The translations under genes and the position numbers were made by a program. DNA of 64,000 bases from SAR324 cluster bacterium. GTDB taxonomy: Bacteria; SAR324; XYD2-FULL-50-16. How positions within the stretch are numbered: position 1 is the first letter of the stretch; the number at the start of each line of letters is the position of its first letter. Location of the stretch: NCBI GenBank assembly GCA_028282885.1, contig JANQGX010000038.1:1-64000 (forward strand). The letters are read 5' to 3'. The notes beneath the pieces are model-generated. The model ran no database searches and had not been told where the DNA came from. It saw nothing but the letters and a program-made list of their open reading frames with translations. This document shows positions 19,201-28,800 of this stretch, piece by piece.

Positions 19201-20668
19201 TAGCCACCTGGAAGCAGAGTTGGAGGAAATAGAGACGCGATTAACCGAGCTTAAAAAAATGAGAGACCGGACGGAAGAGGATACCAGGGAAAAAGCCGAT
19301 CGGTTTCATCAGGAAGAGGCCAAATCCAACACCTTGAAAGGTCAGTTGGAGATGCTTACCAACAACCTGTCCCAAGCCGGCGCTTCGGGAATACCTGAAG
19401 ATTTGAGCCAGGCTGAACAGCAGTATTCCGCCATAACGGAAGAGAAAGAAGAAATTGAGAACAGAATTTCAAAAAACAGTGAGAGCCGCTATCGCTTGGA
19501 AGCGGAAATCCTCCAGGTGGAAGAGAGTCTGGAAAAACTCTCCACCCGTTTTCACCAACGTTATCTCTCTTTCCAGCCCGAGTTGAAAAAGTGGACCCGG
19601 TTTAGAAACCTGTCAAAAAGCGATCGCAAGTACGCCCCGCTCTTATCCGAATTTGACCGGGATATTCGGGAGTCGGGTAAGCAACCGGAACCGTACTGGC
19701 GAAAAGTCTCTGCTATTCGGGCAACACTGACCTCAACGCTGGAAAAGGCTCATGACGGGCAAACAGTTTTGGAAGAGATTGGAAAGCTGCCGGATCAGGA
19801 GGCTGAAAACCAGGACCAGGGAGAAATCTGTCTCTCAATCTGGCAGGCGATCCAGGGGTATCTTGCCCAGGTGATACCGGTAGACCTGCAGACCAGTGAT
19901 CCGGAAAAAGCCCAGCAGGCGATTGCGCAAAAACTGGAAGTTCTGGAAGAAAACCTGACGCAGCAGGAACGAAGTCTCAGAATCCACGTCCAGAGCATAC
20001 CTTCCCATCTTAATGCGGAAATTCAAAAACAGAAAAGCCGAATCAGAAAACTAAACGAAAAGTTAAAACAAGTTCGTTTCGGATTTCTGCAAACCATACG
20101 AATCCAGATTGAGACCAATCCGAAACTCAAACAGTTTCTGGATATCTTACCCCAACAACTCGATATCTTTACCGATATCAACGAAGAGAACATCTCTATC
20201 GAAACGCTGATGGCAGATCTATATGAAAAAGAGGGTGCCGGAAAGGTTCGCGGTGATCTGCTTCTGGACTATCGCCACTATGTGAGGCTGAATATCGAAG
20301 TGAAAAGGGAAGGAAACGGAGATTTTGAAAAGGTGACCTCCACCAATCTCTCTACCGGAGAATCCATCGGAGTGGGAATCGCAGTGCTGATCATGGTTTT
20401 GATGAGTTGGGAGGAGCAATCCTATCTCGCCAAGGAAAGCGAGTCGGGGACAAGTCTTCGTTTTCTTCTGTTGGACGAGTCTTCCCGTCTGGATCAAAAA
20501 GCGCTCTATACGCTAAGCGAATTCTGCGAATCACTTGATCTGCAATTGTTGATCGCCGCCCCTTCGGTGGAAAGGACTCTTAAAGGAACCACCCATCACC
20601 TGACACGAGGCCATTTCAATGGGCGGGAAGAAGTTATCGTCAGGGGACGCAGAATTGCGGCCTCTTAG
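16253..20668 (+). CDS. mukB: MukB, SMC-like ATPase of the MukBEF condensin
   Basis: 1471 residues (E. coli 1486). N-terminal head: ILVNWKGMFFQSFEID, then Walker A GANGTGKTT (about 34-42) and LNFLNFQNVTSAGA, typical of MukB. Long coiled coils surround a hinge near residues 675-780. C-terminal head: signature LSTGESIG (1366-1373), Walker B FLLLDESSRLD (D1408, E1409) and LLIAAPSVERTLKGTTHHL. These match true MukB rather than the shorter MksB or Wadjet JetC. The ATG at 16253 has GGAG just upstream and overlaps mukE by 11 bp; an open frame further upstream would add 26 residues without family support. It loads on DNA and extrudes loops for chromosome segregation. It ends one base from the convergent histidine kinase gene. 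Confidence 0.93.
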   Translation: MRNSNHIQRAILVNWKGMFFQSFEIDPGMTILEGANGTGKTTIMIAIYTCLMPDLNFLNFQNVTSAGARRNEDKGLYGRIGQDDKNRNEPIFSVLDIQSPQGERFLIGVQLIKKTYPQVALKHFAISGLSRDQSPEPLLLVHDEKNNTQELLDLEGIAGRTREAGGEFIQFRHAKDYFRFLFDHDISPLRMIENEERKKYNQLLHTSLYGGLSRSLQSSLREYLLPENDKLVQGIHEMEQNLKSCRRTRSAIQRYHSVREVISNLYDKGLEMYRAAFFATRLEAQIRLKKLLKLRSERTATKQQLAALRAQHSKLAEKSTADEKALEVKTEEWDLAKQRLERCRSASSISDQIRIKEEEYGRQKEEEEKSKKLYLELKSTGDTYSDEEKDLSNKQMDLAKRLSDAGKAWQELSRKAGLYQQAVRMLEESRSLLNTEELTVQNITDYLETCRSDFEEIRRQHQESYFKLNDVKLKHDHFKHYFNLLAKLTDEPVSHNDAGEVSKRIVKELTEIDQNIREAENYPEKLGTLKEQIRNQKQFLSALKSVGLEQITSGETFEETREEILSRISELKEDRENNKVSDEKIQSRLREIEDRLPAMEKRLIEWERFQQLKKELEDRTAGSINNTIELATLQSDSEGKLQTLNLEKYELKAKQKRLQKTFNILINEKTSQFGLKTLVDQGYGSLLAERYEDIPNEWSANLEGRLGPLANALVVKDIHKSANELSGAFDRPDDIWLVEESSKEKMPEAIEMTDSILVKHGDAWRLSRLPENPVLGKEARKAMRENLEKEIAEISKQLEKTDLAIKNIYQNQLLANKLSSLDSYLKSTSPKQEMEELRERKKELETEQQKLVSQKDQIDRQLELAEQQDNILRQFFPQKSLLDQADLQAKFDNLQKKWEELQLQETDFSKKQPILNEIRQGMEILENPPDLALDELNKEEEKNRIEMEARRSALETLERLQNNLHCFDYEDQVELLEQKKSINSHLEAELEEIETRLTELKKMRDRTEEDTREKADRFHQEEAKSNTLKGQLEMLTNNLSQAGASGIPEDLSQAEQQYSAITEEKEEIENRISKNSESRYRLEAEILQVEESLEKLSTRFHQRYLSFQPELKKWTRFRNLSKSDRKYAPLLSEFDRDIRESGKQPEPYWRKVSAIRATLTSTLEKAHDGQTVLEEIGKLPDQEAENQDQGEICLSIWQAIQGYLAQVIPVDLQTSDPEKAQQAIAQKLEVLEENLTQQERSLRIHVQSIPSHLNAEIQKQKSRIRKLNEKLKQVRFGFLQTIRIQIETNPKLKQFLDILPQQLDIFTDINEENISIETLMADLYEKEGAGKVRGDLLLDYRHYVRLNIEVKREGNGDFEKVTSTNLSTGESIGVGIAVLIMVLMSWEEQSYLAKESESGTSLRFLLLDESSRLDQKALYTLSEFCESLDLQLLIAAPSVERTLKGTTHHLTRGHFNGREEVIVRGRRIAAS

Positions 20669-20669
20669 T

Positions 20670-23600
20670 CTACGTCACCAGACTGGGCTGTTCCAAAGGA
20701 AGGCGGATAAGGAAAGTGGATCCCTTTCCCGGTTCGGATGCCACTTCAATGGAGCCTTTGTGGTTATTGGTGATAATCATATAAGAGACCGATAGTCCCA
20801 GTCCTGTTCCTTCACCAATGGGTTTCGTAGTGACGAAGGGTTCGAACACCCGCTTCCGGATATGCTCTTCCATGCCCGGTCCGTTATCGGCGATCCGAAT
20901 CTCAACCTGATCGCCAATTCTTGCCACGTTAAGAGATATTTGAGAAGGTACATCTTCCTGTCGACTACCAAAGATCGCCTGGGTAGCGTTCTTAAAAATA
21001 TTCAGCAAAACCTGCTCAATTTCCATCTCCACACAAGGTATCAAGGGTAGATTCTCTTCAAACTGCTTTTGGATCGCAATGGATTTGAAGTCGTATTTTT
21101 TCCGCAGATCATAATCGTTTCCAGCCAGTTTCAGGGAGCGTTCCACGAGTTCCACAAGATTTACCCTGCTCATTTTGGATTCGCTGATACGGCTGAACTG
21201 AAGCATGCGATTGACAATATCGGCTGCCCTGATCCCTGATTTGCGAATACCATCTATGGATTTTAATATGTTCTGTTTCTCCAGGAAAGTCAGCACATCC
21301 AGCAATTTAATCCCGCAGGAGGAAGCCATTTCGTGATTCTTACGTCGATCCAGCGAAAGTCTGCGCTCAATGTTCTGGGAGGCGATTAATATACCGCCCA
21401 GGGGATTATTGATTTCATGAGCAGTCCCGGCGGCCAGTTCACCTATAGACATCATTTTTTCAGATTGGATCATCATTTCTTCCATACGGGTTCTGTCAGT
21501 CGTATCATCAATTCGAATGACAGCTCCCCTGAGTCTACCGGACTGAATAGGATAAATCATAATATCAAAGGTTTGCAGGCCTTCATCCCCCGTGTTTTTA
21601 AATTTCTCAATACGATAGGGCTTTTGTTCCATCAGCACTTTGGTGATGCTACCCTCGATGGAATAGAAAGCCGGAAACAGCTCCGCGAAAAGCAATCCCT
21701 GCGCCGTCTCCAGTGACAAACCGGATATTCTCTCCGCTTCGTTATTCCACTGGGTAATCCTCTTGTCCGCATCTGTGATCACAATCACCGAAGGCATCAT
21801 GTCGATGGTGTTTTTGAGGTACAACCTCATCTTTTCCATCTCCTGTTCGGTTTTTCTGCGTGCCGTGACATCCCTGAAGATACTGCTGAATCCTTTGGGT
21901 TCCCCCCTGGAATCTTTGATCAACGCTACGGAAAATTCAGCGAATCCGGTGCTGCCATCCTTTTTCAGGTATTCGGTTTCGATGGCCTCTTTGGATTCCC
22001 CGGTTTGATAAATCTCCTTATAGATTTTCTTCAACTTATTGACATTATCCAGAACCATGTAATCCTGGTACTGGATGTTTTTCAATTCATGCCAGGAATA
22101 GCCCAGGATCTCGGCAAAAGCAGTGTTGATAAATTGAAACCTGCCCGTCAGATCGGTTTCACAATACCCGTCTTTCATGCTTTGAAGGATGGTATTGTAC
22201 TTCTCTTCGGCCTCCATCCTCTCTGTGATATCCCGGCCAAAACAGACATAGTGCGGAATTTTATTGATATGGATAAGCCGGGTGGAAAAAAGAACGGTCA
22301 GCAGGGTGCCATCCTCTTTCTCCAGGATCGTTGGTTCATCCAGCAGGTGATTGCCGCTATCCATGATACCAACAATGCGATTTCTGTCCGCCTTGTTCCG
22401 CCAGATCGGAAGGTTGAGAACGGTGCGACCTATGATTTCATCACGATCCAGACCACAGACGCGGGAAAAGGTATCGTTGACATCGACAAACCTGCCATCT
22501 TTTGCTCGAACAATCATAATCAGACTGGGGCTGATTTCGAACGTAGCCCTGAACTTCTCCTCACTCTCCTTAAAGGCCAGGTCCTTCTCCTTCATTTCAG
22601 TGATATCGATAATCAGGCCAAAGGTCCCCACCAGTCTGTCAGACTGATCATAAAAAGGGTGACCCGATACCAGCAGGTTGATCTCCTGCTCGTTTTTACC
22701 TTTGAGTTTTAATTCGTAGAGAGAAATCTCCTGATGAGCCAGTCTCTCTTCCGTCTGTTTTCTCAGGATTTCACCGTTTCTATCATCAAACAGATCGTAG
22801 GCGCTTTTTCCGATCAGTTCTTCCCTGGAATACCCCAGTATTCTGCAAAAGCTTTCATTGACAAAAACGATGATATCCTTTTCATCCTGAATGGCCATGC
22901 CTTCGTTCATACTCTCAACCAGGGTTTTGTAGCGTTCCTCCACGGTTTGCCAGGCTCTCATAGACATGAATCTGGCTGTTTCCAGCTTGCGAGTCTGTCG
23001 AATGGTATAGAAGGAAAGAACGATAACAACGAGAAGAATAACTGCCAGCAGCACCCTCAACTGGAAAACGATATCGTTGATTCTGCGATCCACATCTTCA
23101 ACATACAAACCCGTGCCGATAATCCACCCCCAGGGTTTGAATCCCTTGACAAACGAGAGTTTGGTCACTATTCGGCTCGTATCGCCCTGCCATTGCCAGA
23201 GATATTCCACATACCCCTCACCCTTCTCCTGAACGGTTTTTACAAATTCCCGTACCAGGTACTTCCCGTTTTCATCCTGCAGATCGGTTAAATCCTGTCC
23301 CTCCAGATCATTTCGATAAGGGTGCATGATCAGCCGATGCTGCATATCGTTAATCCAGAAATAGTCCAGTTGTTCAGGACCGTATTGTATAACCCGAACC
23401 TGGGAAAGCGCTTTTTGTTGGGCCTCTTCAAGGGTTAGTTCACCGTCTTTGACCTGCTGATCCCAGTTTTTCAAAAGCGCCAACACCGTATTGGTTAACT
23501 CCTTTGTCATCTCTTTGCGGGATTCCAGCAAGCCCTGCTCCAGAGCGGGAATGGCGATGAAAAAGACGGCACAGGCAAAGAGGATAACGGTAAAGCCTAT

Positions 23601-23684
23601 CGGGGAAACTGTCAGAAGCAGATTACGCATACTGAAATGGGGGGCTTTTTGAATCTCACCCAATTCCAACCGTTGATTAGACAT
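20670..23684 (-). CDS. Membrane sensor histidine kinase with Cache and four PAS domains
   Basis: 1004 residues. TM helix at about 22-45, a periplasmic single Cache_2 domain (about 50-205, with YFWINDMQHRLIMHPYRNDLEGQ and PWGWIIGTGLYVEDVD), second TM at about 208-230, then four PAS domains (about 250-365, 372-490, 495-615, 620-735). The phospho-accepting His is about 756 in AAGTAHEINNPLGG; the ATPase domain ends with GEGTGLGLSVSYMII. Such Cache domains bind small organic ligands outside the cell. No partner response regulator is next to it. The start has GAGGA five bases upstream. It converges with mukB with one base between stops. Confidence 0.9.
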   Translation of the reverse strand: MSNQRLELGEIQKAPHFSMRNLLLTVSPIGFTVILFACAVFFIAIPALEQGLLESRKEMTKELTNTVLALLKNWDQQVKDGELTLEEAQQKALSQVRVIQYGPEQLDYFWINDMQHRLIMHPYRNDLEGQDLTDLQDENGKYLVREFVKTVQEKGEGYVEYLWQWQGDTSRIVTKLSFVKGFKPWGWIIGTGLYVEDVDRRINDIVFQLRVLLAVILLVVIVLSFYTIRQTRKLETARFMSMRAWQTVEERYKTLVESMNEGMAIQDEKDIIVFVNESFCRILGYSREELIGKSAYDLFDDRNGEILRKQTEERLAHQEISLYELKLKGKNEQEINLLVSGHPFYDQSDRLVGTFGLIIDITEMKEKDLAFKESEEKFRATFEISPSLIMIVRAKDGRFVDVNDTFSRVCGLDRDEIIGRTVLNLPIWRNKADRNRIVGIMDSGNHLLDEPTILEKEDGTLLTVLFSTRLIHINKIPHYVCFGRDITERMEAEEKYNTILQSMKDGYCETDLTGRFQFINTAFAEILGYSWHELKNIQYQDYMVLDNVNKLKKIYKEIYQTGESKEAIETEYLKKDGSTGFAEFSVALIKDSRGEPKGFSSIFRDVTARRKTEQEMEKMRLYLKNTIDMMPSVIVITDADKRITQWNNEAERISGLSLETAQGLLFAELFPAFYSIEGSITKVLMEQKPYRIEKFKNTGDEGLQTFDIMIYPIQSGRLRGAVIRIDDTTDRTRMEEMMIQSEKMMSIGELAAGTAHEINNPLGGILIASQNIERRLSLDRRKNHEMASSCGIKLLDVLTFLEKQNILKSIDGIRKSGIRAADIVNRMLQFSRISESKMSRVNLVELVERSLKLAGNDYDLRKKYDFKSIAIQKQFEENLPLIPCVEMEIEQVLLNIFKNATQAIFGSRQEDVPSQISLNVARIGDQVEIRIADNGPGMEEHIRKRVFEPFVTTKPIGEGTGLGLSVSYMIITNNHKGSIEVASEPGKGSTFLIRLPLEQPSLVT

Positions 23685-24162
23685 GGCTTCCTCAGACTGT
23701 TTGTTTGATGCCCCTTACAACACTTTTATTCTACTTTTAAAACAATTAATTACAAAAAAACCTTAAGAATCAGGAGGGAGGTATGGCTGGCAATTCAATT
23801 CTGTAATGCACGTTTCCGGCCTTTCATAGAAAATTTGCGTAAAACTACCTGCCAAATCTGATAGTTAACGGTATTCCATCAAAATTGGTTCACCACTGTT
23901 CGAATTATACCGTCATTATCCAAATTGTTCCGGCTCTTGAAAGCTACCCGTAATATTTAACTCTCCTGCTCGGGCTTCATTCCTTTCATAGTAACCTGTC
24001 AGGCGGTCCATGATTCCCGTTTTTACACCTATCGCTTGAAGTATCAGATCTGTTTGCAGTATGCTGATATTATCTACAAACCAACCCAAAAGGCCGGTCC
24101 CTTCAAGAACCCCAGGGAATCTGATGCGGACCGTGAATTAACCCGTTATTTATAGGCGACCG
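23685..24162. other. 478-bp intergenic region between divergent genes
   Basis: Upstream of both the histidine kinase (-) and the cupin operon (+). Contains a seven-codon frame (23783-23806, + strand) behind an exact AGGAGG-type ribosome site. No clear promoter or hairpin was recognised. Confidence 0.5.
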
Positions 24163-24513
24163 ATGAAAGTAGTACAATACACCGATGAACAGGCTACAGT
24201 CTTCGACAGTGATGTTGTTAAAGGCGTAAATGGCCGCGTCATGATTGGCAAGGCGGATGGTGCCGAAAACTTCTGCATGCGAGTTTTTGAAGTTGAGCAG
24301 GGGGGATTCAGTCCCAGGCACTCCCATGACTGGGAGCATGAGATCTTTTTTCACGCCGGTAAGGGAGAGGTATTCGTGGACAGCGAGTGGAAAGAGGTTC
24401 GTGCCGGTTCTGTCGCCTTCATACCCGGAAACATCGAACATCAAATCAGAAATACCGGTGAAGAGAAACTCGTTTTTGTGTGCCTGGTTCCAAAAGGAGC
24501 CCCGGAAATCTAA
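24163..24513 (+). CDS. Small single-domain cupin
   Basis: 116 residues. Cupin motif 1 is visible as GGFSPRHSHDWEHEIFFHAGKG (HxH plus Glu), motif 2 as PGNIEHQIRNTG (His), giving a 3-His/1-Glu metal site. Such small cupins bind a metal and a small ligand; substrate unknown. It ends 13 bases before the RND adaptor gene, so the three genes to 29076 probably form one operon. Its own ribosome site (AGGCGA) is weak. Confidence 0.82.
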   Translation: MKVVQYTDEQATVFDSDVVKGVNGRVMIGKADGAENFCMRVFEVEQGGFSPRHSHDWEHEIFFHAGKGEVFVDSEWKEVRAGSVAFIPGNIEHQIRNTGEEKLVFVCLVPKGAPEI

Positions 24514-24526
24514 CAGCTTGTAGAAC

Positions 24527-25837
24527 ATGTCCCCCATAAAAAAGTCAGGTGTTGCCCTTCGGATCATTGTCAGCATTGTGGTGTTGGCTCTCGGAATTGT
24601 CGGTATGCAGATATTGGCAAAGATGAAGAAACCTCCGTCCGAAAATGTTGTTCAGGAATCGAAGATCAAAGTGAGAACAGTCATCGCCGAGTCGGAGAAT
24701 GTTGATGTTTTCATCAAAGGCTTTGGCGAGGTGATTGCTCTTAAGACAGTGAATCTGGCTCCCGAAATTGGCGGAAAACTGGTCCGCATACACCCCCGAA
24801 TGGAAGTCGGTGAGATGGTTAAACGGGGAGAGCTTCTCTTCGAGATCGATAACCGTGACTATCTGGCGCTCCTGGAAGAATCCAGGGCTTCTGTCATGCA
24901 AACAGAAAACTCAATCGTCAGGTTGAAGAAAGAACTCGAAATCAGTGAAACTCGCCTGCAAACCCTGGTTCGCAATCAGAATCTGGTTAAGGACGAATTT
25001 GAGCGTATCAAAGCTCTTTACGAGAAGAAAAACATCGGTACCAAATCGAATGTGGATGCCGCGGAAAGAAGCTATATCGCTGCAACCGACCAGGTTATCC
25101 AAATGAAACAAGCGCTGGAAACCTACCCGCTGCGCATCAGGGAATCTACCTATCTTCTGCATTCGGCTAATGCCAGGTTAACGAGGGCAGAGACCAACCT
25201 GAAACGCTGTATCGTCAGGGCCCCGTTTAGCGGAAGATTGAAGTCCGTTTCCATAGAAACCGGACAGTATGTTGCCCCCGGCCAACCCGTTTTATCGCTG
25301 GTTGACGACTCGATCCAGGAAATCCGAATACCGCTGGACAGCGTCGACGCCAGAAACTGGCTTCAATTCAAGACGGATGATGAAGGCACATCCAACTCCT
25401 GGTTTGGAAATCTGAAACCCCTGCCCGTGGAAATCCGCTGGACCGAAGAGACTGACGGTCACGTATGGGAGGGAAGACTCGATCGCGTAACTACCTATGA
25501 CAAGCAAACCAGAACCCTGACTGTCGCTGTTCGCATAGAGCAACCAATGAGTATCACCAATGGAAGCCTCCCCTTGGTGGAAGGGATGTTCTGTTCGGTG
25601 TCTATCCCGGGAAAATCGATGGGAAATGTATTTCGACTGCCACGTTGGGCGGTCAGCTTCAAAAATACGGTCTATCTGGCAGAGGGCAACCGATTGAAAA
25701 CCGTTCCGGTCAGGGTTGCGCGAATTCAAGATGATGAGGTTTTTGTTCAATCCGGTATCAAAGCCGGGGATAAAGTTATCACGACGCGTCTGGCCGACCC
25801 TTTGGAAAACTCGTTACTTGAGATCATTACCCCCTGA
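24527..25837 (+). CDS. RND efflux periplasmic adaptor (membrane fusion protein)
   Basis: 436 residues. N-terminal membrane anchor at about 10-31, a lipoyl-like half (VNLAPEIGGKLVRIHPRMEVGEMVKRGELLFEID), a long coiled-coil hairpin (about 110-225), the second lipoyl half (IVRAPFSGRLKSVSIETGQYVAPGQPVLSLVD) and a beta-barrel / membrane-proximal end (LPRWAV.., IKAGDKVI). It joins the inner-membrane pump to an outer-membrane channel. No TolC-type channel gene is in the window. Followed eight bases later by the pump gene. Confidence 0.92.
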   Translation: MSPIKKSGVALRIIVSIVVLALGIVGMQILAKMKKPPSENVVQESKIKVRTVIAESENVDVFIKGFGEVIALKTVNLAPEIGGKLVRIHPRMEVGEMVKRGELLFEIDNRDYLALLEESRASVMQTENSIVRLKKELEISETRLQTLVRNQNLVKDEFERIKALYEKKNIGTKSNVDAAERSYIAATDQVIQMKQALETYPLRIRESTYLLHSANARLTRAETNLKRCIVRAPFSGRLKSVSIETGQYVAPGQPVLSLVDDSIQEIRIPLDSVDARNWLQFKTDDEGTSNSWFGNLKPLPVEIRWTEETDGHVWEGRLDRVTTYDKQTRTLTVAVRIEQPMSITNGSLPLVEGMFCSVSIPGKSMGNVFRLPRWAVSFKNTVYLAEGNRLKTVPVRVARIQDDEVFVQSGIKAGDKVITTRLADPLENSLLEIITP

Positions 25838-25845
25838 CAGCAATA

Positions 25846-28800
25846 ATGAAAGAACTGATCGCAACCTATGCTCGCAACAGGGTTTTTGCCAATATCCTGC
25901 TGTTTCTGACCATCCTCGCAGGGATTGTGGCGGCAGGGAGCATGGTCCGTGAGTTCTTTCCGGAGTTTGCCCTGGACATAATCACCGTATCAGTCGTCTA
26001 TCCCGGGGCTAACCCCGAGGAGGTCGAGGAGGGAATCAGCCGCAAGATAGAATCGGCCATTGAAGGACTTGAGGGAATCAAGGAGTTCACCACCCGGTCA
26101 AGCGAAAACCTGAGTTTTACCACTATTGAGGTCGAGGACGGATATGATGCCAATGATATCCTGGACAGTATCCGCACCAACATCAATTCAATCTCCACCT
26201 TCCCGGTTGATGCGGAAAAACCGATCATCACCAACCTGACCTTGAAGAATTCGGTCATGATTCTATCCCTCTCGGGAAACATGTCCGAAAGAAGATTGAA
26301 GGAATGGGCAGAGAACACCAAGGATGAAATCCTGTTGATGCCCGAAGTTTCACAGGTCACGGTATTTGGCATCAGGGACTATGAAATCAGCCTGGAAGTT
26401 TCCGAAGCCAAACTGAGACAGTATGGTCTGACCTTTAGCCAGATCATCAGTGCCGTCAGACGTGACAACCTCAATCTTGCGGGCGGTACCATCCGTACCA
26501 AGGGTGAAGAGATCCGAATCCGGACAATTGGTAGAAAATACACCGGGGAGGAGTTATCAAAAATCGTTGTCGTGGCAAAACCGACCGGTGAAATTATCAC
26601 GCTGGACAAAGTAGCCAACATAAACGACGGATTTACGGAAGAGCCAATCTACGCCACGATCAATGGCAGGCGGGCGGTTCTGGTTAACATCTACAAAACC
26701 AGGGAAGAGGATACGCTTACCATCACCGAAGCTGTCGGCAAATATATTGAAAGAAAGCAAAAACAGCTCCCCGAGGGAGCGGTAATCGGGATTCTTTATA
26801 AGACCAGCGATATGCTGCAGGATCGGATCAATCTCTTGATCAAAAACGGGGCCATCGGCCTTACCCTCGTCTTTGTTATCCTCTGGTTGTTTCTGGACTT
26901 GCGCTTAAGCTTCTGGGCCGGCATGGGTATTCCCATATCGCTGGCTGGAGGAATGGTTCTCCTCTGGGGGTCGGGGGGAACTGTCAATATGATCTCCCTG
27001 TTCGGGTTTCTGATGGTGCTGGGAATTGTTGTTGACGATGCCATTGTTGTGGGTGAATCGATATTTTATCATCGTTCCCTGGGCAAGCCCCCCATGCAAG
27101 CAGTAGTAGATGGGGTAACCGAAGTGGGGATGCCGGTCATCGCTGCTGTAACAACTTCCATTGTCGCTTTTTTGCCTCTGGCGTATGTGGGCGGAATCAT
27201 GGGAAAATTCATCGCCATTCTGCCGGTCGTGGTTATCGCCTGTCTGGCGGTATCCCTGTTTGAATGTTTGATACTGTTGCCTGCTCATCTGAGTCATCTG
27301 CCGGATCCCAATCGTAAGGTTAAGAAACGCTTCTTTCTCCTCTCCTGGATCACATCCTTTCACAGCTTAACCAGCAAAGGCATGGAGTGGTTTATTGTGA
27401 GGGTTTACACCCCGGCCTTAAGAAAAATCCTGCGTTGGCGCTATGTATCCCTCAGTCTGGCGATCAGTGTATTGCTTATTACATTTGGCCTGATCCAGGC
27501 CGGGATCATTAAATTCCAGGTTTTCTCTGAAGTTGACGGATTTATCATGACGGCCCAGGTTGAGTTTCCCAATGGTACTCCGATAGAGACCACACAGCAG
27601 GCCATTGAGGATATTGAAGCAGCCCTGTTAAGGCTGGCGGAACGAACCGAGACCAAATCCGGAGACCCCCTGCTTATCGATAGATTGGTATTGATCGGCC
27701 AAAGCTTGGGGGACAACAGCAGCGGACCTCATCTTGGTGGAATCATCGTGACCATGTTGGAATCAGAAAAACGAGGTATCCATTCCAAAGATCTAAGAAT
27801 CGCCTGGGAAAAAGAAGTCGGCACTATCCCCGGTATCAAATCGATCACTTTTGGAGGTATGGGCGGTGGTCCCCCGGGAGCACCCATCGAAGTCTGGGTT
27901 CAGGGACATAACCTGGATGAGATTCTGGCAGCTTCGGATGAACTGATCAACCGATTAAAGAAGTTCGAAGGTGTTTATCAGGTTAAGTCAGATTTCTCCC
28001 CGGGCAAGAACGAACTCCGTTTGGAATTGAAGCCCGAGGCCAGAACTTTGGGATTGACGGTCAACGATCTTGCCAGCCAGGTATATTCCGGTTACTTCGG
28101 TGAAGATGCCGTTCGTATCCAGAGAGGAAGGGATGATATCCGAATCAAGGTTCGGTATACGGCCGATGAGAGAAAAAAACTTTCGGACTTTCAGCATATC
28201 AGAATCAGGACACAGACAGGACTTGAGGTACCGCTTCTCTCCGTTGCCAATATCAGCTTTTCTGCAGGGTATTCCACAATCACCAGAACAAACGGCATGA
28301 GAAGGGTCTCGGTCAGCGCGGAGATCGACTCCAACAAAGCCAACGCAAATGAAATATCCAACACTCTCATATCCTCCTTCATTCCCCAATTGATGAAGCG
28401 ATACCCGGGACTGCATGCCAGTTTTCAAGGGGAAAAGAAAAGAATGGCAGAATCTTTCGATACCCTTTTCATCAGCTATCCCCTGGCCATGTTGGGCATA
28501 TTTTTTATCATCGCCACCATGTTTCGATCCTATGCCCAGCCTTTTATAATCTCTTTCACCATACCTTTCGGATTGATCGGAGCGATCTTCGGCCATCTTG
28601 CCTTGGGGTATGATTTTTCCATGATGAGTGTATTCGGGATGGTGGCCCTGGCAGGGGTGGTGGTCAACGATGCCATTGTGCTGATTGAACGGATAAATGA
28701 AAATCTGGCAGAAGGAATGGATTTTATAGATGCAGTCGTCCTGGGCGGAGCCAGAAGATTTCGTGCAATTTTCCTGACCACCATCAGTACTGCCGGCGGA

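Noticed and set aside
14280..20668. Wadjet (JetABCD) or MksBEF defence system
   Set aside because: The SMC subunit has MukB length and MukB-specific head motifs, and no JetD/DUF3322-type nuclease gene follows; the next gene is a histidine kinase on the other strand.
24103..24576. 157-codon minus-strand frame
   Set aside because: It runs antisense to the cupin gene, which has clear metal motifs; no ribosome site or recognisable product.
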